A stretch of 64,000 bases of DNA from an uncultured Agathobaculum sp. (GCF_944384765.1 NZ_CALWUM010000003.1:1-64000); one strand, 5' to 3'. Counted from the stretch's first letter, positions 33,953-45,470 are shown. The notes: generated from the sequence alone by a model not told the origin. A program made the numbers and translations.

Positions 33953-34462
33953 ATGCCGATTTATATTGTGGCTGCTGTGCTGCTCATTGCAGTGGATCAG
34001 GCGATCAAATACTGGGCGCTGACAAGTTTACAGGCGCAGCATACCATTCCTCTGATACAGGATGTGTTCCACCTGACCTATGTGGAAAACCGCGGCGCTG
34101 CGTTTTCTTTGTTTGAGCAGTTTGATTCGCGCTGGATTTTTGTTATTCTGGCCTGTGTGATCACAATAGCTATCGTGATTGCGCTATATAAAAGGCTGAT
34201 GCAGACCGCGATGGGCCGCTGGTCGCTCGTACTGGTGGCAGCGGGCGCACTTGGCAACGCGATTGATCGCGTCGTACACGGATTTGTGGTAGATATGTTT
34301 GACTTCCGTCTGATTCACTTCCCGGTCTTCAATGTGGCAGACATATTCATTTGTGTTGGCGGCGCGCTGTTTGTCATTTATTTCTTGTTCCAGCACAAGG
34401 ATACAGCGCCTGCAACGAAGGAACAGGATGCAGCGCAGACGGAGCAGGATCACCATGAATGA
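33953..34462 (+). CDS. lspA: Lipoprotein signal peptidase (signal peptidase II)
   Basis: A 169-residue membrane aspartyl protease that cleaves prolipoproteins before the lipid-modified Cys. Four membrane helices are predicted. The conserved regions are DQAIKYW, VENRGAAFS, GNAIDRVVHGFVVDMFDF and FNVADIFI; the catalytic aspartates lie in GNAIDR and FNVAD. The C-terminal tail after the last helix is hydrophilic and overlaps the next start by 8 bases. Confidence 0.96.
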   Translation: MPIYIVAAVLLIAVDQAIKYWALTSLQAQHTIPLIQDVFHLTYVENRGAAFSLFEQFDSRWIFVILACVITIAIVIALYKRLMQTAMGRWSLVLVAAGALGNAIDRVVHGFVVDMFDFRLIHFPVFNVADIFICVGGALFVIYFLFQHKDTAPATKEQDAAQTEQDHHE

Positions 34463-35375
34463 AATCTATCTGACGGTCACGTCTGACCAAACAGGCAAGC
34501 GCATTGATTCCTGGCTTGCCGAGCAAATCGAAGGGCTGACACGCTCTGCTGCACAGAATTTGCTAGCCAACGGTGCAGTCTGCTGTAATGGCCACTCCTT
34601 GAAAAAAAACTATAAACTTGTCGGTGGGGAGGCAATTACCGTCACGCTGCCTGAACTGCGCGAAGTCGACCTGACACCGGAAGATATTCCACTGGACATC
34701 ATTTACGAGGATGCAGATATCATCGTGGTCAACAAGCCCCGCGGCATGGTCGTACATCCAGCGGCCGGCAACTGGAGTGGTACACTAGTCAATGCACTCA
34801 TGTTCCATTGCGGTGACAGCCTGTCCGGCATCAACGGTGAGCACCGCCCGGGGATTGTGCACCGCATTGATAAGGACACAAGCGGCCTGCTTGTAGTTGC
34901 CAAAAACGATGCGGCCCACCAGAGCCTTGCCGCGCAGATCGCGGCGCATACCGCCCACCGCGGATATGAGGCAATTGTGGTTGGCTCACCGCGGCTGGAC
35001 GAGGGCACAGTCGATAAGCCGATCGCCCGGCACAAAACCGACCGCAAAAAGATGGCGATTGTCGAGGGCGGCCGCGAGGCCATCACACATTATCGGGTGC
35101 TCAAACGCTACCGGGGCTATACACACATGGCTTTCACACTGGAAACCGGCCGCACACACCAGATTCGCGTGCACATGGCGTCGATCGGACATCCAATCAT
35201 CGGTGATCCGGTGTATGGGCTGAAAAAGGATCGGTTTTCCGATATCGGCGGTCAATGCCTGCATGCGTCGCACTTGACGCTCACACATCCCTGCACTGGT
35301 GAAAAAATGGATTTTTTTGCACCGCTTCCGGCGTATTTTACTGATATTCTGGATAAACTGGAGAGAATGCAATGA
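34455..35375 (+). CDS. rluD: RluA/RluD family pseudouridine synthase
   Basis: A 306-residue enzyme. An N-terminal S4 domain (KRIDSWLAEQIEGLTRSAAQ) precedes the catalytic domain with GIVHRIDKDTSGLLVVAKND, where the Asp in HRIDKDTSG is catalytic, and LETGRTHQIRVHMASIGHPI. It isomerises uridines in 23S rRNA in this family. The start at 34455 lies inside the end of lspA; the lspA-rluD pair is the usual Firmicute arrangement (ylyB in Bacillus). Its stop overlaps the next ATG by 4 bases. Confidence 0.93.
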   Translation: MNEIYLTVTSDQTGKRIDSWLAEQIEGLTRSAAQNLLANGAVCCNGHSLKKNYKLVGGEAITVTLPELREVDLTPEDIPLDIIYEDADIIVVNKPRGMVVHPAAGNWSGTLVNALMFHCGDSLSGINGEHRPGIVHRIDKDTSGLLVVAKNDAAHQSLAAQIAAHTAHRGYEAIVVGSPRLDEGTVDKPIARHKTDRKKMAIVEGGREAITHYRVLKRYRGYTHMAFTLETGRTHQIRVHMASIGHPIIGDPVYGLKKDRFSDIGGQCLHASHLTLTHPCTGEKMDFFAPLPAYFTDILDKLERMQ

Positions 35376-36181
35376 AAAAGTTTGAAGGCATGATTTTGGC
35401 CTGTGATATGGACGGTACGCTGCTCGACGATAATCGCGAAATTTCGCGGGAAAACGAGCATGCGCTGCGCTATTTCACGGAGGAGGGGGGACGGTTTACA
35501 CTGGCGACCGGACGCGCGCCCCATGCGATCGAGCCTTATATTCCACAGTTGCCGTTCAACGCACCATACAGCCTGCTCAACGGTTCGCTGATTCTGGACG
35601 AAACACACCATGTTTTGCAGTGTGCAGGAATGCCGGAAAGCACGAAAGATTTGATTCAGATAACTTTGTCAGAATTTTCACAATTAGGATGCGAAATTTT
35701 TGTCGGGGCACAGGTGCTGATTCGAAAAATGAGCGCAGTAACCGAACACCATATCCGTGTGCTTGATCTGCCATACACCATGGTGACACAGGAACAGCTG
35801 GGTGATACATCCACATGGTGCAAGATTAACTTTACCGGCGAACCGTCACTGATGAATGAAGTCAGGAAATTTCTGCGGCCATACAGTGACCGGTTCTGCA
35901 TGGCGTCCAGCCTGCCATCTTTCTTGGAGATCACAGCTGCAGGCGTCAACAAAGGTGCGGCGTTGCTGCAAATTGCCAAAGACTGTGGCATTGATCAGAG
36001 CCAGACCTTTGCGATCGGTGACAGTTATAATGACGAATCCATGATCCGTGCAGCCCAGGTTGGCATCGCACCAGCCAATGCAGATGATGATATTCTGAAG
36101 GCAGCCAATGTAATCGTCGGCAGCAATAACGAGAACGCAGTGGCACAGGCGGTTGCTTATATAGAAGCGCATTACTGTTGA
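35372..36181 (+). CDS. Cof-type HAD-IIB family phosphatase
   Basis: A 269-residue HAD hydrolase. Motif I is CDMDGTLLDDNREIS at about residues 10-24, motif II is in LATGRAP, and motifs III/IV read GVNKGAALLQIAKDCGID and GDSYNDESMIRAA. The cap of type C2B lies between about residues 85 and 185. Substrates in this family are sugar phosphates, FMN or similar; none can be assigned here. It is the last gene of the run beginning near 33,953 and ends just before convergent terminators. Confidence 0.92.
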   Translation: MKKFEGMILACDMDGTLLDDNREISRENEHALRYFTEEGGRFTLATGRAPHAIEPYIPQLPFNAPYSLLNGSLILDETHHVLQCAGMPESTKDLIQITLSEFSQLGCEIFVGAQVLIRKMSAVTEHHIRVLDLPYTMVTQEQLGDTSTWCKINFTGEPSLMNEVRKFLRPYSDRFCMASSLPSFLEITAAGVNKGAALLQIAKDCGIDQSQTFAIGDSYNDESMIRAAQVGIAPANADDDILKAANVIVGSNNENAVAQAVAYIEAHYC

Positions 36182-36207
36182 TGCGCTTCTCATTTTTACC
36201 TCCCCTC

Positions 36208-36237
36208 AATTATACAAAACTTTTCTTTTGTATAATT
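36208..36237. terminator. Perfect 12-bp hairpin between convergent genes
   Basis: AATTATACAAAA (36208-36219) and TTTTGTATAATT (36226-36237) with loop CTTTTC. It is A/T-rich, symmetrical and placed between the plus-strand HAD gene and the minus-strand phosphoesterase gene. Confidence 0.55.
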
Positions 36238-36252
36238 AAATATATCGCTTTC

Positions 36253-36281
36253 CAGGAGGAGCATACGGCCCCTCCTGTTTT
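36253..36281. terminator. Second hairpin in the convergent gap
   Basis: CAGGAGG (36253-36259) and CCTCCTG (36271-36277) followed by TTTTC on the plus strand, giving a likely terminator of the HAD gene run. Confidence 0.6.
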
Positions 36282-36294
36282 CATTCAATCGTCT

Positions 36295-37146
36295 TTAATT
36301 CTTTGCGTGCATCAGATCCACGACCACGATCTCCGGTGGATTGAAAAAGCGCGGTTTCCAGTTACGCACCAGCCCACGACTGACAATCTCCGTCATGCCG
36401 TTACAGAGGTATCGTCCACCGGCGTATGCCGGGAAAAATCCCTGATTGGGTGCAAATAGTCCATTGAGCAGATATGGGATCCGCCATTGCCCGCCATGTG
36501 CGTGGCCGCATAGAGCCAGATCAAATGGATGCTGAGCATATTCTGCAATGTACTCCGGCCGGTGCGCCAACAAAATATTCAGACGGCTGCGGTCAATATT
36601 ATCGAATGAGGCCAATGCGCGCTGGTAGCTTTGTGCATCGCCGTAAGAACGCGGCTTCCGGTCGCCGTATCGGGCCGGATCATCCACGCCACAGATGGTG
36701 CAGCGCACTCCAACGATTTCAATTTCCTCCCATTCATTGCGCAGTACACGAATGCCGTATGACTCGATCAAGGAGAAAATTCCCTGCGGGTCCCCCGACC
36801 AATATTCGTGATTACCGGATGCATAATAGCATGGTGCAAGTTCGGCAACCCCGGAAAGAAATAGCGTGGCACCGGTCAGCGGCCGCTTGTCATCTACAAT
36901 ATCACCACAGAGCAAAATCATGTCGGGCTGTGCATCCGCTACTTTTTGCAGCAGCGACGATTGATCGTACCCATAAATGTAGCTGTGCAAATCGGAAAGC
37001 ATTACCAGACGCAATGACCTGCCTATAGGTACTTTATTGGTTTGGATTGTATACTGCCGCACGGTCAGGCCGCATTGTAGCCCGGCAATACCGATTCCGG
37101 CAGCACAGAGGAGCACAGCGCAGGCCGCGCGTTTTTTGTTGTTCAT
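36295..37146 (-). CDS. Metallophosphoesterase (YkuE-like)
   Basis: A 283-residue protein with an N-terminal membrane or signal segment at about residues 8-26. The calcineurin-like metal motifs are complete: SDLHSY, CGDIVDD, GNHEYW, LLAHRPEY and CGHAHGGQWRIP. The family acts outside the membrane on lipid or wall precursors; the substrate is unknown here. It is a single gene on the minus strand, downstream of ribU and separated from it by a terminator. Confidence 0.92.
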   Translation of the reverse strand: MNNKKRAACAVLLCAAGIGIAGLQCGLTVRQYTIQTNKVPIGRSLRLVMLSDLHSYIYGYDQSSLLQKVADAQPDMILLCGDIVDDKRPLTGATLFLSGVAELAPCYYASGNHEYWSGDPQGIFSLIESYGIRVLRNEWEEIEIVGVRCTICGVDDPARYGDRKPRSYGDAQSYQRALASFDNIDRSRLNILLAHRPEYIAEYAQHPFDLALCGHAHGGQWRIPYLLNGLFAPNQGFFPAYAGGRYLCNGMTEIVSRGLVRNWKPRFFNPPEIVVVDLMHAKN

Positions 37147-37189
37147 AGCCCTCTCCCTTCCCTCTTATATTATCTAAATATAAGATAAA

Positions 37190-37228
37190 AGAAAGGGATA
37201 CAGAGCAGCCTATGCCGCCTGTATCCCC
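37190..37228 (-). terminator. Terminator after ribU
   Basis: Read on the minus strand, GGGATACAG (37227-37219) pairs with CTGTATCCC (37203-37195), and CTTTCTTTT follows. Confidence 0.75.
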
Positions 37229-37242
37229 CGTTTTATTCTAAA

Positions 37243-37851
37243 TTAGTTTGCGTTCTGGCGCGTGTGAATTGCAATCTGTTTGGATTTGATAAAGGTGCTC
37301 AGCTTTTTATAAGCAACCATGGTGATGATCGTCAGAATTGCGCCTTTGATCAGGTTAAACGGCAGTACACCAACCAGTAGATAGCCCTGCATACCGGTCA
37401 CCAGCGGATTAACCGCAGAGCAGGCATCAAAAATTGCTTGCAGCGGCATCATCTGCGAGTAAAACGGAATAATCAGAAAATAGTTGGTCAGCATGCCCAT
37501 GCAGGCCATTGCAACCGAGCCCGCTGCACAGCCAACAGCCGCCATCTTGCGGGTTTTGTGCATGCGATAAAGCAGAACGGCCACAATCACAAGTGTGGAA
37601 AGCATCAGGAAGTCCGCCAGCTCTCCCGAACCACCTGTCTGCGTCTGGGTCAGGTGGATGATATCTTTAATGCCGATCATGGTGATTGCCGGGGCAATAC
37701 CGAAGATAAACGCACCGATCAGCACAACCGCGCCCGAAAGATCAACCTTGAGAAAGGGCGGCATAAACGGCAGCGGAAATTCGAAATACATCAGTACAGT
37801 CGCAATTGCCGCAAACACAGCGGTATAGGTGATTTTGCTTGTCTTGGTCAT
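37243..37851 (-). CDS. ribU: Riboflavin ECF transporter substrate-binding component RibU
   Basis: A 202-residue membrane protein with about five to six helices. The family phrases FPLPFMPPFLKVDLSGAVVL and IKDIIHLTQTQTGGSGELAD are typical of RibU. It binds riboflavin outside and works with the shared EcfAA'T module encoded elsewhere. The FMN riboswitch directly upstream supports riboflavin as substrate. The start at 37851 is chosen because AAGGAG lies 12 bases before this ATG; in-frame upstream codons to 37902 would start within the riboswitch terminator region. Confidence 0.95.
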   Translation of the reverse strand: MTKTSKITYTAVFAAIATVLMYFEFPLPFMPPFLKVDLSGAVVLIGAFIFGIAPAITMIGIKDIIHLTQTQTGGSGELADFLMLSTLVIVAVLLYRMHKTRKMAAVGCAAGSVAMACMGMLTNYFLIIPFYSQMMPLQAIFDACSAVNPLVTGMQGYLLVGVLPFNLIKGAILTIITMVAYKKLSTFIKSKQIAIHTRQNAN

Positions 37852-37900
37852 GGTGTTTGTCGTCTCCTTTTTCATCAGGAGTTCTGTTTGTTTAGGAAAC

Positions 37901-37929
37901 AAAAAGCCCTTGGATCTTTATCCAAGGGC
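37901..37929 (-). terminator. FMN riboswitch expression-platform terminator
   Basis: On the minus strand CGCCCTTGGAT, a short loop, ATCCAAGGGC and TTTTT form an intrinsic terminator immediately after the aptamer and before the ribU ribosome binding site. Confidence 0.85.
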
Positions 37930-37951
37930 GTGCAGACGTACCGAAATACAC

Positions 37952-38078
37952 CTGTTTCTTCCATCCGGACTATAACCGTCGGTTGGGATTCACACCCATC
38001 ATGCCGTGAGGCTCGCAGACTATCGGGACTTGGCCCGTATACTGCCGGTGGAGACTTTCACTCCGCCCTGAAACAGAA
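37952..38078 (-). promoter_or_regulatory. FMN riboswitch (RFN element)
   Basis: On the minus strand the leader begins TTTCAGGGCGGAGTGAAAG, then has CACCGGCAGT, GCGAGCC and finishes GACGGTTATAGTCCGGATGG AAGAAA, all conserved blocks of the RFN aptamer in the right order. FMN binding is expected to favour the terminator at 37901-37929 and switch ribU off. Confidence 0.95.
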
Positions 38079-38100
38079 CTGATTGAATTTTCTAAAAATT

Positions 38101-38129
38101 ATTATAAGACAGTGATATAGATTTGTCAA
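38101..38129 (-). promoter_or_regulatory. Consensus promoter of the ribU transcript
   Basis: Minus strand TTGACA (38129-38124), 17-base spacer, TATAAT (38106-38101). Both hexamers are perfect and it lies directly after the rnmV stop. Confidence 0.88.
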
Positions 38130-38132
38130 TCC

Positions 38133-38735
38133 CTATTCTGCAAGATTATCAAGCACCGCCTGCACTTCTTCTCTAGTGCCGACTGCGTTAATGAATTCGA
38201 GCAACGCATTGGCTGTCATGTGGGACGGCAGATCGAGTGCATGCAGCACAGCTGCACGCCGTTTCGCGCTTTCCGGCCCGCCAGACAATCCCCAGGCGTA
38301 AAAATCCGCCTTGGTAATAGGAGCAGCTTGGGGCATTGTCCCCTCTTCCCTCTGATCTTCAAACGTCGCGCCCGCGCGGCGCAGCGCCTTTAAAATGACC
38401 GCAGGGCGCATGCCTTCCACACCGAGCTTGCCCTCCTTGGAGCCATGCCTCTTGCGGCGCTCCTTTCCCGCAATATCAGGGATATATGCCTGCTTGACGC
38501 GTCCTGCAGGCAAAGCCCCTTTGAGGTAATTTCGGATGACAAAGCCTGCACCGTCGCTGTCAGTCAGTACGATCAGGCCGCGTGTCTGCGCAATACGTCG
38601 GAGCAGCTTCAGTTGCTCGCGGTTATTGAAAATGCGAAATCCGCCGCTCTCCAGCACAACCGTGTCCACCACCTGACGAACTGTGTTGACATCATACCGT
38701 CCTTCCACCAAAATTGCCTCACGGATCCGGATCAT
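38133..38735 (-). CDS. rnmV: Ribonuclease M5
   Basis: A 200-residue Toprim nuclease that matures the ends of 5S rRNA precursors. The Toprim motifs are ILVEGRYDVNTV near the N-terminus and LTDSDGAGFVIRNYL; KQAYIPDIAGKERRKRHGSK and KLGVEGMRPAVILKAL are typical of RnmV. The ATG overlaps the holA stop by 4 bases. The usual downstream partner ksgA does not follow. Confidence 0.92.
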   Translation of the reverse strand: MIRIREAILVEGRYDVNTVRQVVDTVVLESGGFRIFNNREQLKLLRRIAQTRGLIVLTDSDGAGFVIRNYLKGALPAGRVKQAYIPDIAGKERRKRHGSKEGKLGVEGMRPAVILKALRRAGATFEDQREEGTMPQAAPITKADFYAWGLSGGPESAKRRAAVLHALDLPSHMTANALLEFINAVGTREEVQAVLDNLAE

Positions 38736-39784
38736 GCCTTAGCCTCCTTCAGTGCAGCCGCCATAGTGAGCAATGCCAGCTCGACCTGTTTCTGCCGGTC
38801 CACCGCACTCCCCTTCAATGCCGAGTCGGTCTGCGCGCAAATCGAGGCCGCCTTGCGCAGCCAAGACAGCGGCACACGACGCGCCGCATTCTGAATTTGT
38901 CGTGCATAATAGGGTGATTTGGAGCCAATCATCTCCATCAGCTGCTTCTCCCCTCCCCGCACCTCGGCGCACAGCTTGGCTGCATACAGGCGCTGAATAT
39001 GGCGGGTGATCGTGGTAAAAATCATGACTTCGTTGTTTTTCTGCGCAATCAGATCGCCAACCAGCGCAACTGCACGATCAAACTTGCCGGCTGTGATCGC
39101 ATCGGTCAGGTCGAACACGACCGCATCCAGCACCGGAGAACACACCGCGTCGATGTTATATTTCTTGATGGCACCAGTTGTTGTGTGTGCCGCAGCCTTT
39201 TCCATCTCCCCTGCTAGGTTGGTCATCGAGTTGCCGCACAGGAATATCATATAGGCGGCATCCTCCGGCGCGATGGAACAGCCAAGGGCGCGCGCACGCC
39301 GCTCCAGCCAGGCGACCAGCTCGTTCTCTTCCTGATGGGAAAACTCTGCAAAGCAGGCTGTTTTCTCCAGTGTCTTATACAGTTTGGTGCGTCTGTCCGG
39401 TTTTCCTTCCAGCACATCGAAGTAAAACACCAGGCACACATATTCCGGCAAGTCACCGAGCAGTGAAGGTAGTACATCGGAAAACCCAGCCGGCGGTTTG
39501 AACAGATCAAAATCGGTCACGACAATGAGCTTTTTCTCCGACATGGCCGGATAGCTGTCGATTGCCTCGGAAAGCTGCTCAGGCGTCAGACTTTTGCCCT
39601 CAAATTCGAGCAAATTGAAGTCGGCAAAAGTCGGATCGACCACCTTTTCCTTGAGGGCGCGCAGATAGTATTCCTTTAGATAGCTTTCCTCGCCTGTGAT
39701 GATATAGAGCGGCGCAAAGGTACCGTCTTTCAGATCCCGGATCAGCTTTGCTTTTCCGTTGGGTTTGGTTTTTGCTGCGGGCAT
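38732..39784 (-). CDS. holA: DNA polymerase III delta subunit
   Basis: A 350-residue clamp-loader subunit that opens the sliding clamp. APLYIITGEESYLKEYYLRA at the N-terminus, LIVVTDFDLF and LVFYFDVLEGKPDRRTKLYK are typical of HolA, as is the C-terminal helical collar (KSPYYARQIQNAAR). The start at 39784 follows AAGGAGTG; the longer frame up to 39970 overlaps comEC and is rejected. The order comEC-holA is common in Firmicutes. Confidence 0.94.
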   Translation of the reverse strand: MPAAKTKPNGKAKLIRDLKDGTFAPLYIITGEESYLKEYYLRALKEKVVDPTFADFNLLEFEGKSLTPEQLSEAIDSYPAMSEKKLIVVTDFDLFKPPAGFSDVLPSLLGDLPEYVCLVFYFDVLEGKPDRRTKLYKTLEKTACFAEFSHQEENELVAWLERRARALGCSIAPEDAAYMIFLCGNSMTNLAGEMEKAAAHTTTGAIKKYNIDAVCSPVLDAVVFDLTDAITAGKFDRAVALVGDLIAQKNNEVMIFTTITRHIQRLYAAKLCAEVRGGEKQLMEMIGSKSPYYARQIQNAARRVPLSWLRKAASICAQTDSALKGSAVDRQKQVELALLTMAAALKEAKA

Positions 39785-39788
39785 GGGG

Positions 39789-42032
39789 TCACTCCTTTTC
39801 AAACTGCCGCACGATCTCACCGGTAAAATAAGGGCTTTCGACCGGACGGCCCGCATATTCATTCGCAATATCGCGGAAAGCTGCCTGTATGACCAGCCGT
39901 TCAGCCTGCACGGCGTCCAGCGCGCTTTCGAGCAGTGCGGCATCTTCCAAATTGTTTTCTGCCAGCACAACCTCCGGGGCGTGCGGCGGATGATCCGTTA
40001 CATCCAGATAAGCTGCCAGCTGCTTCTGTGTTGCGCTGTGCAGCACGAGGATTTTGTCCGCGATTTGTACGCCGAGCTTGCCGTCTGCCACCGGGAACAG
40101 ACGAACAGCCACATCTCCATTATAAACGGTTTGTACCGTGCTGATCTCCTGTGCTGCTGACGCACGCGCCAATGCCAGCAGATCAGTATTGTATTTGTTT
40201 TCTTCACAGCCGGATGGAATCAGAATCTGGCCGATTTCGGTTCGCTCAAGCAATTCAGGCAAATCGCGTGCATGGCCGCGATTGACTGCTGTCAAAATCA
40301 GTGTGTCGATGTCAGTGCAGCCATTCCATCGCATCCATTCACGCACCGAAGCAGCTGCGTTGCGGTAGCCACCGTCACCCGCGCAGTCGATCAGAGTCAC
40401 ATTCCGGTCGGTATCCGAAACCAGAATCGCCTGTCCGGAACCGCAGGGCAGATAGGTGACCGTATAACGCGCGCTGTGATAATAGGATCCGCCTATTGTA
40501 ATGCCGACAACCAGTACACAGACCGTAGGCAGTGCAAACCGCCATGGAAATCTCTTTCCGGCAAGCAGCCAGAGCAGGATAGTGCCAAATAACACCGCAA
40601 TCACTGTAACACCAAATGCATCGCCCCAGTTGATCAGTCCGACCGGGATATCAGCAACAAAGTTTGCCACCCACAGGATATACGACAGGAATGGCTGCAA
40701 CGCAGATGCAATGATCGGCGCTGCTGCCGGCATGACAGCTGCCGCTATGCACAAAATGATGCCGCCGATGAAAGTAATTGCAGTGACGCCGACAATCAGC
40801 AAGTTGCTCACAAGCGAAAGTATGGAGACCGAACCGAATGAAGTCAGCAGGATAGGCGTGGTGAAAATCGTCGCACTGACTGTGCAGGAGATCGCGCTGG
40901 TTACAGCACTCGTCAGCTTTTTGGCAGGTTTCGGTAGACTGGAAAACGGCCGTATCATCCGACGCTGCATCCGGGTGGACAACAGGATCAAACCAAGTGT
41001 GGCCGCAAAGGACAGCTGCAAACTCAGGCTCGCAATGGAATACGGATTGATGAAAAGCAGCAACGCAAGTGCTGCAAGAAGGGAGTTAACACTGCTGGTC
41101 TCCCGCCGGACGATGAATGCTCCCGCGGCAATTAGGTACATGACCGCTGCACGGATGACCGACGGCGTAGCGCCTGCGATCGGCACAAAGAACAAAATCA
41201 GCGGGATGGATGCCCAAGTGCCAATGCGCCGCCCAAACAGCAAATAGCAGAACGCCACCAAAAATGCAACGTGCATACCGGATACCGCCACCATATGGCT
41301 CAGGCCGGAGATCTGAAATGCCAGGGTATCGTCATCCGGCAGGGTTGCGGTATCACCGATCAGCAGGCCGCTAAGCAGACCACCCTCCCGTTCGGGAAGC
41401 AAATCCAGACAAGCCTGCTTGCAGAACCGCGCAATACGCTGCGGCAGCCAGCGCAAACCATCCCCTTCCCGCGCGGTAACTGAAAAGGAAATTGGTTCAT
41501 CGTTGTCATCCGCTGTATAGGAGCCTGCAATATACCAGCCGTTGGATGCCTGATAGGCGGCACGGTCAAAGCCCTCTGTTGCGCTTGGAATATAAAAGCC
41601 TACGTTGACTTTGATACGGTCGCCCGCAAGCAGAGGCTCGTCGGTCAGCGGAAGATAGCACTGCATACGAAACGAGCCGGGCAGCCACTCGGCATCATCC
41701 ACGGAGAGCTCTGCGCGCTGACTGTCCTCGTAAATATCCGGGTCTTGCAGCACGGTCGCGGTGATTTCTTTATTCTGCCCGGCGAGTTCGCGCACCGGCT
41801 CTACCACGTTGATCCGATAGACCGCAAAACCGGAAAACGCAAACGAGGCAGCGGCCAGCATGCAGCAGACTGCAAAGGGGCGCGCGTGATGCACCAGCGC
41901 ACCGGCGGCAATTAAAAACACCGCCAGCAGCAGAAGGGAAAGATGCGGCCCCGGCGCTGCATCCAGGCAAACAGCACAATACAGCGCTGCCGCCGCAGGC
42001 GGCACCAGATAAATCAGCGGCCGTTCCAGCAC
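39789..42032 (-). CDS. comEC: ComEC/Rec2 DNA uptake channel with degenerate metallo-beta-lactamase domain
   Basis: A 747-residue membrane protein. The N-terminus has two helices and a DUF4131 OB-like region (ITATVLQDPDIYEDSQRAEL), the middle is the competence channel with GLLIGDTATLPDDDTLAFQI and SGMHVAFLVAF, and about ten helices continue to residue 510. The C-terminal part (about 520-747) has the metallo-beta-lactamase fold (YLPCGSGQAILVSDTDRNVT), but the metal motif is LTAVNRGHARDL, not HxHxDH, so its nuclease is probably inactive. In transformable bacteria ComEC imports single-stranded DNA. No other com genes are in the window. Confidence 0.92.
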   Translation of the reverse strand: MLERPLIYLVPPAAAALYCAVCLDAAPGPHLSLLLLAVFLIAAGALVHHARPFAVCCMLAAASFAFSGFAVYRINVVEPVRELAGQNKEITATVLQDPDIYEDSQRAELSVDDAEWLPGSFRMQCYLPLTDEPLLAGDRIKVNVGFYIPSATEGFDRAAYQASNGWYIAGSYTADDNDEPISFSVTAREGDGLRWLPQRIARFCKQACLDLLPEREGGLLSGLLIGDTATLPDDDTLAFQISGLSHMVAVSGMHVAFLVAFCYLLFGRRIGTWASIPLILFFVPIAGATPSVIRAAVMYLIAAGAFIVRRETSSVNSLLAALALLLFINPYSIASLSLQLSFAATLGLILLSTRMQRRMIRPFSSLPKPAKKLTSAVTSAISCTVSATIFTTPILLTSFGSVSILSLVSNLLIVGVTAITFIGGIILCIAAAVMPAAAPIIASALQPFLSYILWVANFVADIPVGLINWGDAFGVTVIAVLFGTILLWLLAGKRFPWRFALPTVCVLVVGITIGGSYYHSARYTVTYLPCGSGQAILVSDTDRNVTLIDCAGDGGYRNAAASVREWMRWNGCTDIDTLILTAVNRGHARDLPELLERTEIGQILIPSGCEENKYNTDLLALARASAAQEISTVQTVYNGDVAVRLFPVADGKLGVQIADKILVLHSATQKQLAAYLDVTDHPPHAPEVVLAENNLEDAALLESALDAVQAERLVIQAAFRDIANEYAGRPVESPYFTGEIVRQFEKE

Positions 42033-42069
42033 AGTAACCCCTCCCCCTCATTCATTTTCCGGTTGAGAA

Positions 42070-42100
42070 AAAAGAAGTGGCGGAAAGCGCCACTTCTTTT
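42070..42100. terminator. Terminator between the HIT gene and comEC
   Basis: AAAAGAAGTGGCG (42070-42082) and CGCCACTTCTTTT (42088-42100) form a 13-bp symmetrical stem. It ends the alaS-HIT transcript on the minus strand. Confidence 0.85.
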
Positions 42101-42108
42101 CTGTCCGA

Positions 42109-42447
42109 TCAGCCCGGCGGCCAGGTCATATCACGGCCGGCAAGCACATGGAAATGCAGATGGAACACGCTTTGTCCCGCCTGCTCACCAATATTGGAGA
42201 CCACACGGAAACTGTCCAGCCCCAGTTCCTTCGTAACTTTGGCAATGACCTCAAAGCAGTGCGCTACGATCGCGCTGTTGGTTTCATCCACCGCAGCAAC
42301 CGACTGAATGTGCTGCTTGGGGATCACCAGAAAATGCGTCGGGGCCTGCGGGTCGATGTCATAGAAGGCATAGCACAGGTCGTCCTCATAGACCTTGTTT
42401 GAGGGGATCTCCCCTGCAATGATTTTACAGAACAGACAATCCTGCAT
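42109..42447 (-). CDS. HIT family protein
   Basis: A 112-residue histidine-triad hydrolase of the HINT branch. It begins CLFCKIIAGEIPSNKVYEDD, with a Cys pair that often binds zinc, and has the active-site triad SVFHLHFHVLAG near the C-terminus. Family members hydrolyse AMP-lysine or AMP-sulfate-like phosphoramidates. It follows alaS by 39 bases on the same strand. Confidence 0.95.
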   Translation of the reverse strand: MQDCLFCKIIAGEIPSNKVYEDDLCYAFYDIDPQAPTHFLVIPKQHIQSVAAVDETNSAIVAHCFEVIAKVTKELGLDSFRVVSNIGEQAGQSVFHLHFHVLAGRDMTWPPG

Positions 42448-42486
42448 ATTGACCGCTCCTTTCTATCTGATACCAGTATACCGGTT

Positions 42487-45114
<2,628 letters not shown>

Positions 45115-45134
45115 AGAATTTATTCCTCCAAAAT

Positions 45135-45386
45135 TTGAATTGACAAACAAAAAATGCTCCCGCCCACATCTGTCAGGGGCGAAAGCATGCTTCCACGGTA
45201 CCACCCTGATCTGTGCAGCACTGGCTGCACATCTCAGCGATCCGGTATCGTGGATCAGACGGCCCGCTTTCACGGGCTGCTCGGAAGTGGCTGTTTTCCG
45301 GGCTGAACAAGGGCTTGCACCGTTCCCCTCTCTCTTGAGATCAGCCGGATGGAAAACTCGTTTCCTCATCGCATTCACGCTATTGC
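45135..45386 (-). promoter_or_regulatory. T-box leader of alaS, specifier GCC (Ala)
   Basis: The conserved T-box AGGGTGGTACCGTG lies at 45207-45194 on the minus strand. Stem I has the GAGAGAGG and GGTGCAAGCC blocks, and the specifier codon GCC is at 45291-45289 in the context GCC-ACTTCCGAG. A terminator with a 12-bp stem and six T (about 45188-45147) overlaps the 3' side of the antiterminator. Uncharged tRNA-Ala should allow alaS transcription. Confidence 0.93.
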
Positions 45387-45392
45387 TTATCT

Positions 45393-45421
45393 ATTATCCC
45401 ACCATTTGCGGATTTTGTCAA
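45393..45421 (-). promoter_or_regulatory. Promoter of the alaS T-box transcript
   Basis: Minus strand TTGACA (45421-45416), 17-base spacer, GATAAT (45398-45393). The -35 directly abuts the T run of the upstream MATE gene terminator. Confidence 0.85.
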
Positions 45422-45422
45422 C

Positions 45423-45449
45423 AAAAAACCGGCCATACGGCCGGCTTTT
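45423..45449 (-). terminator. Terminator after the MATE gene
   Basis: Minus strand GCCGGCC, short loop, GGCCGG and TTTTTTG. It ends immediately before the alaS -35 box. Confidence 0.8.
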
Positions 45450-45470
45450 CAAGAGAGAGGATTGAGAGCT

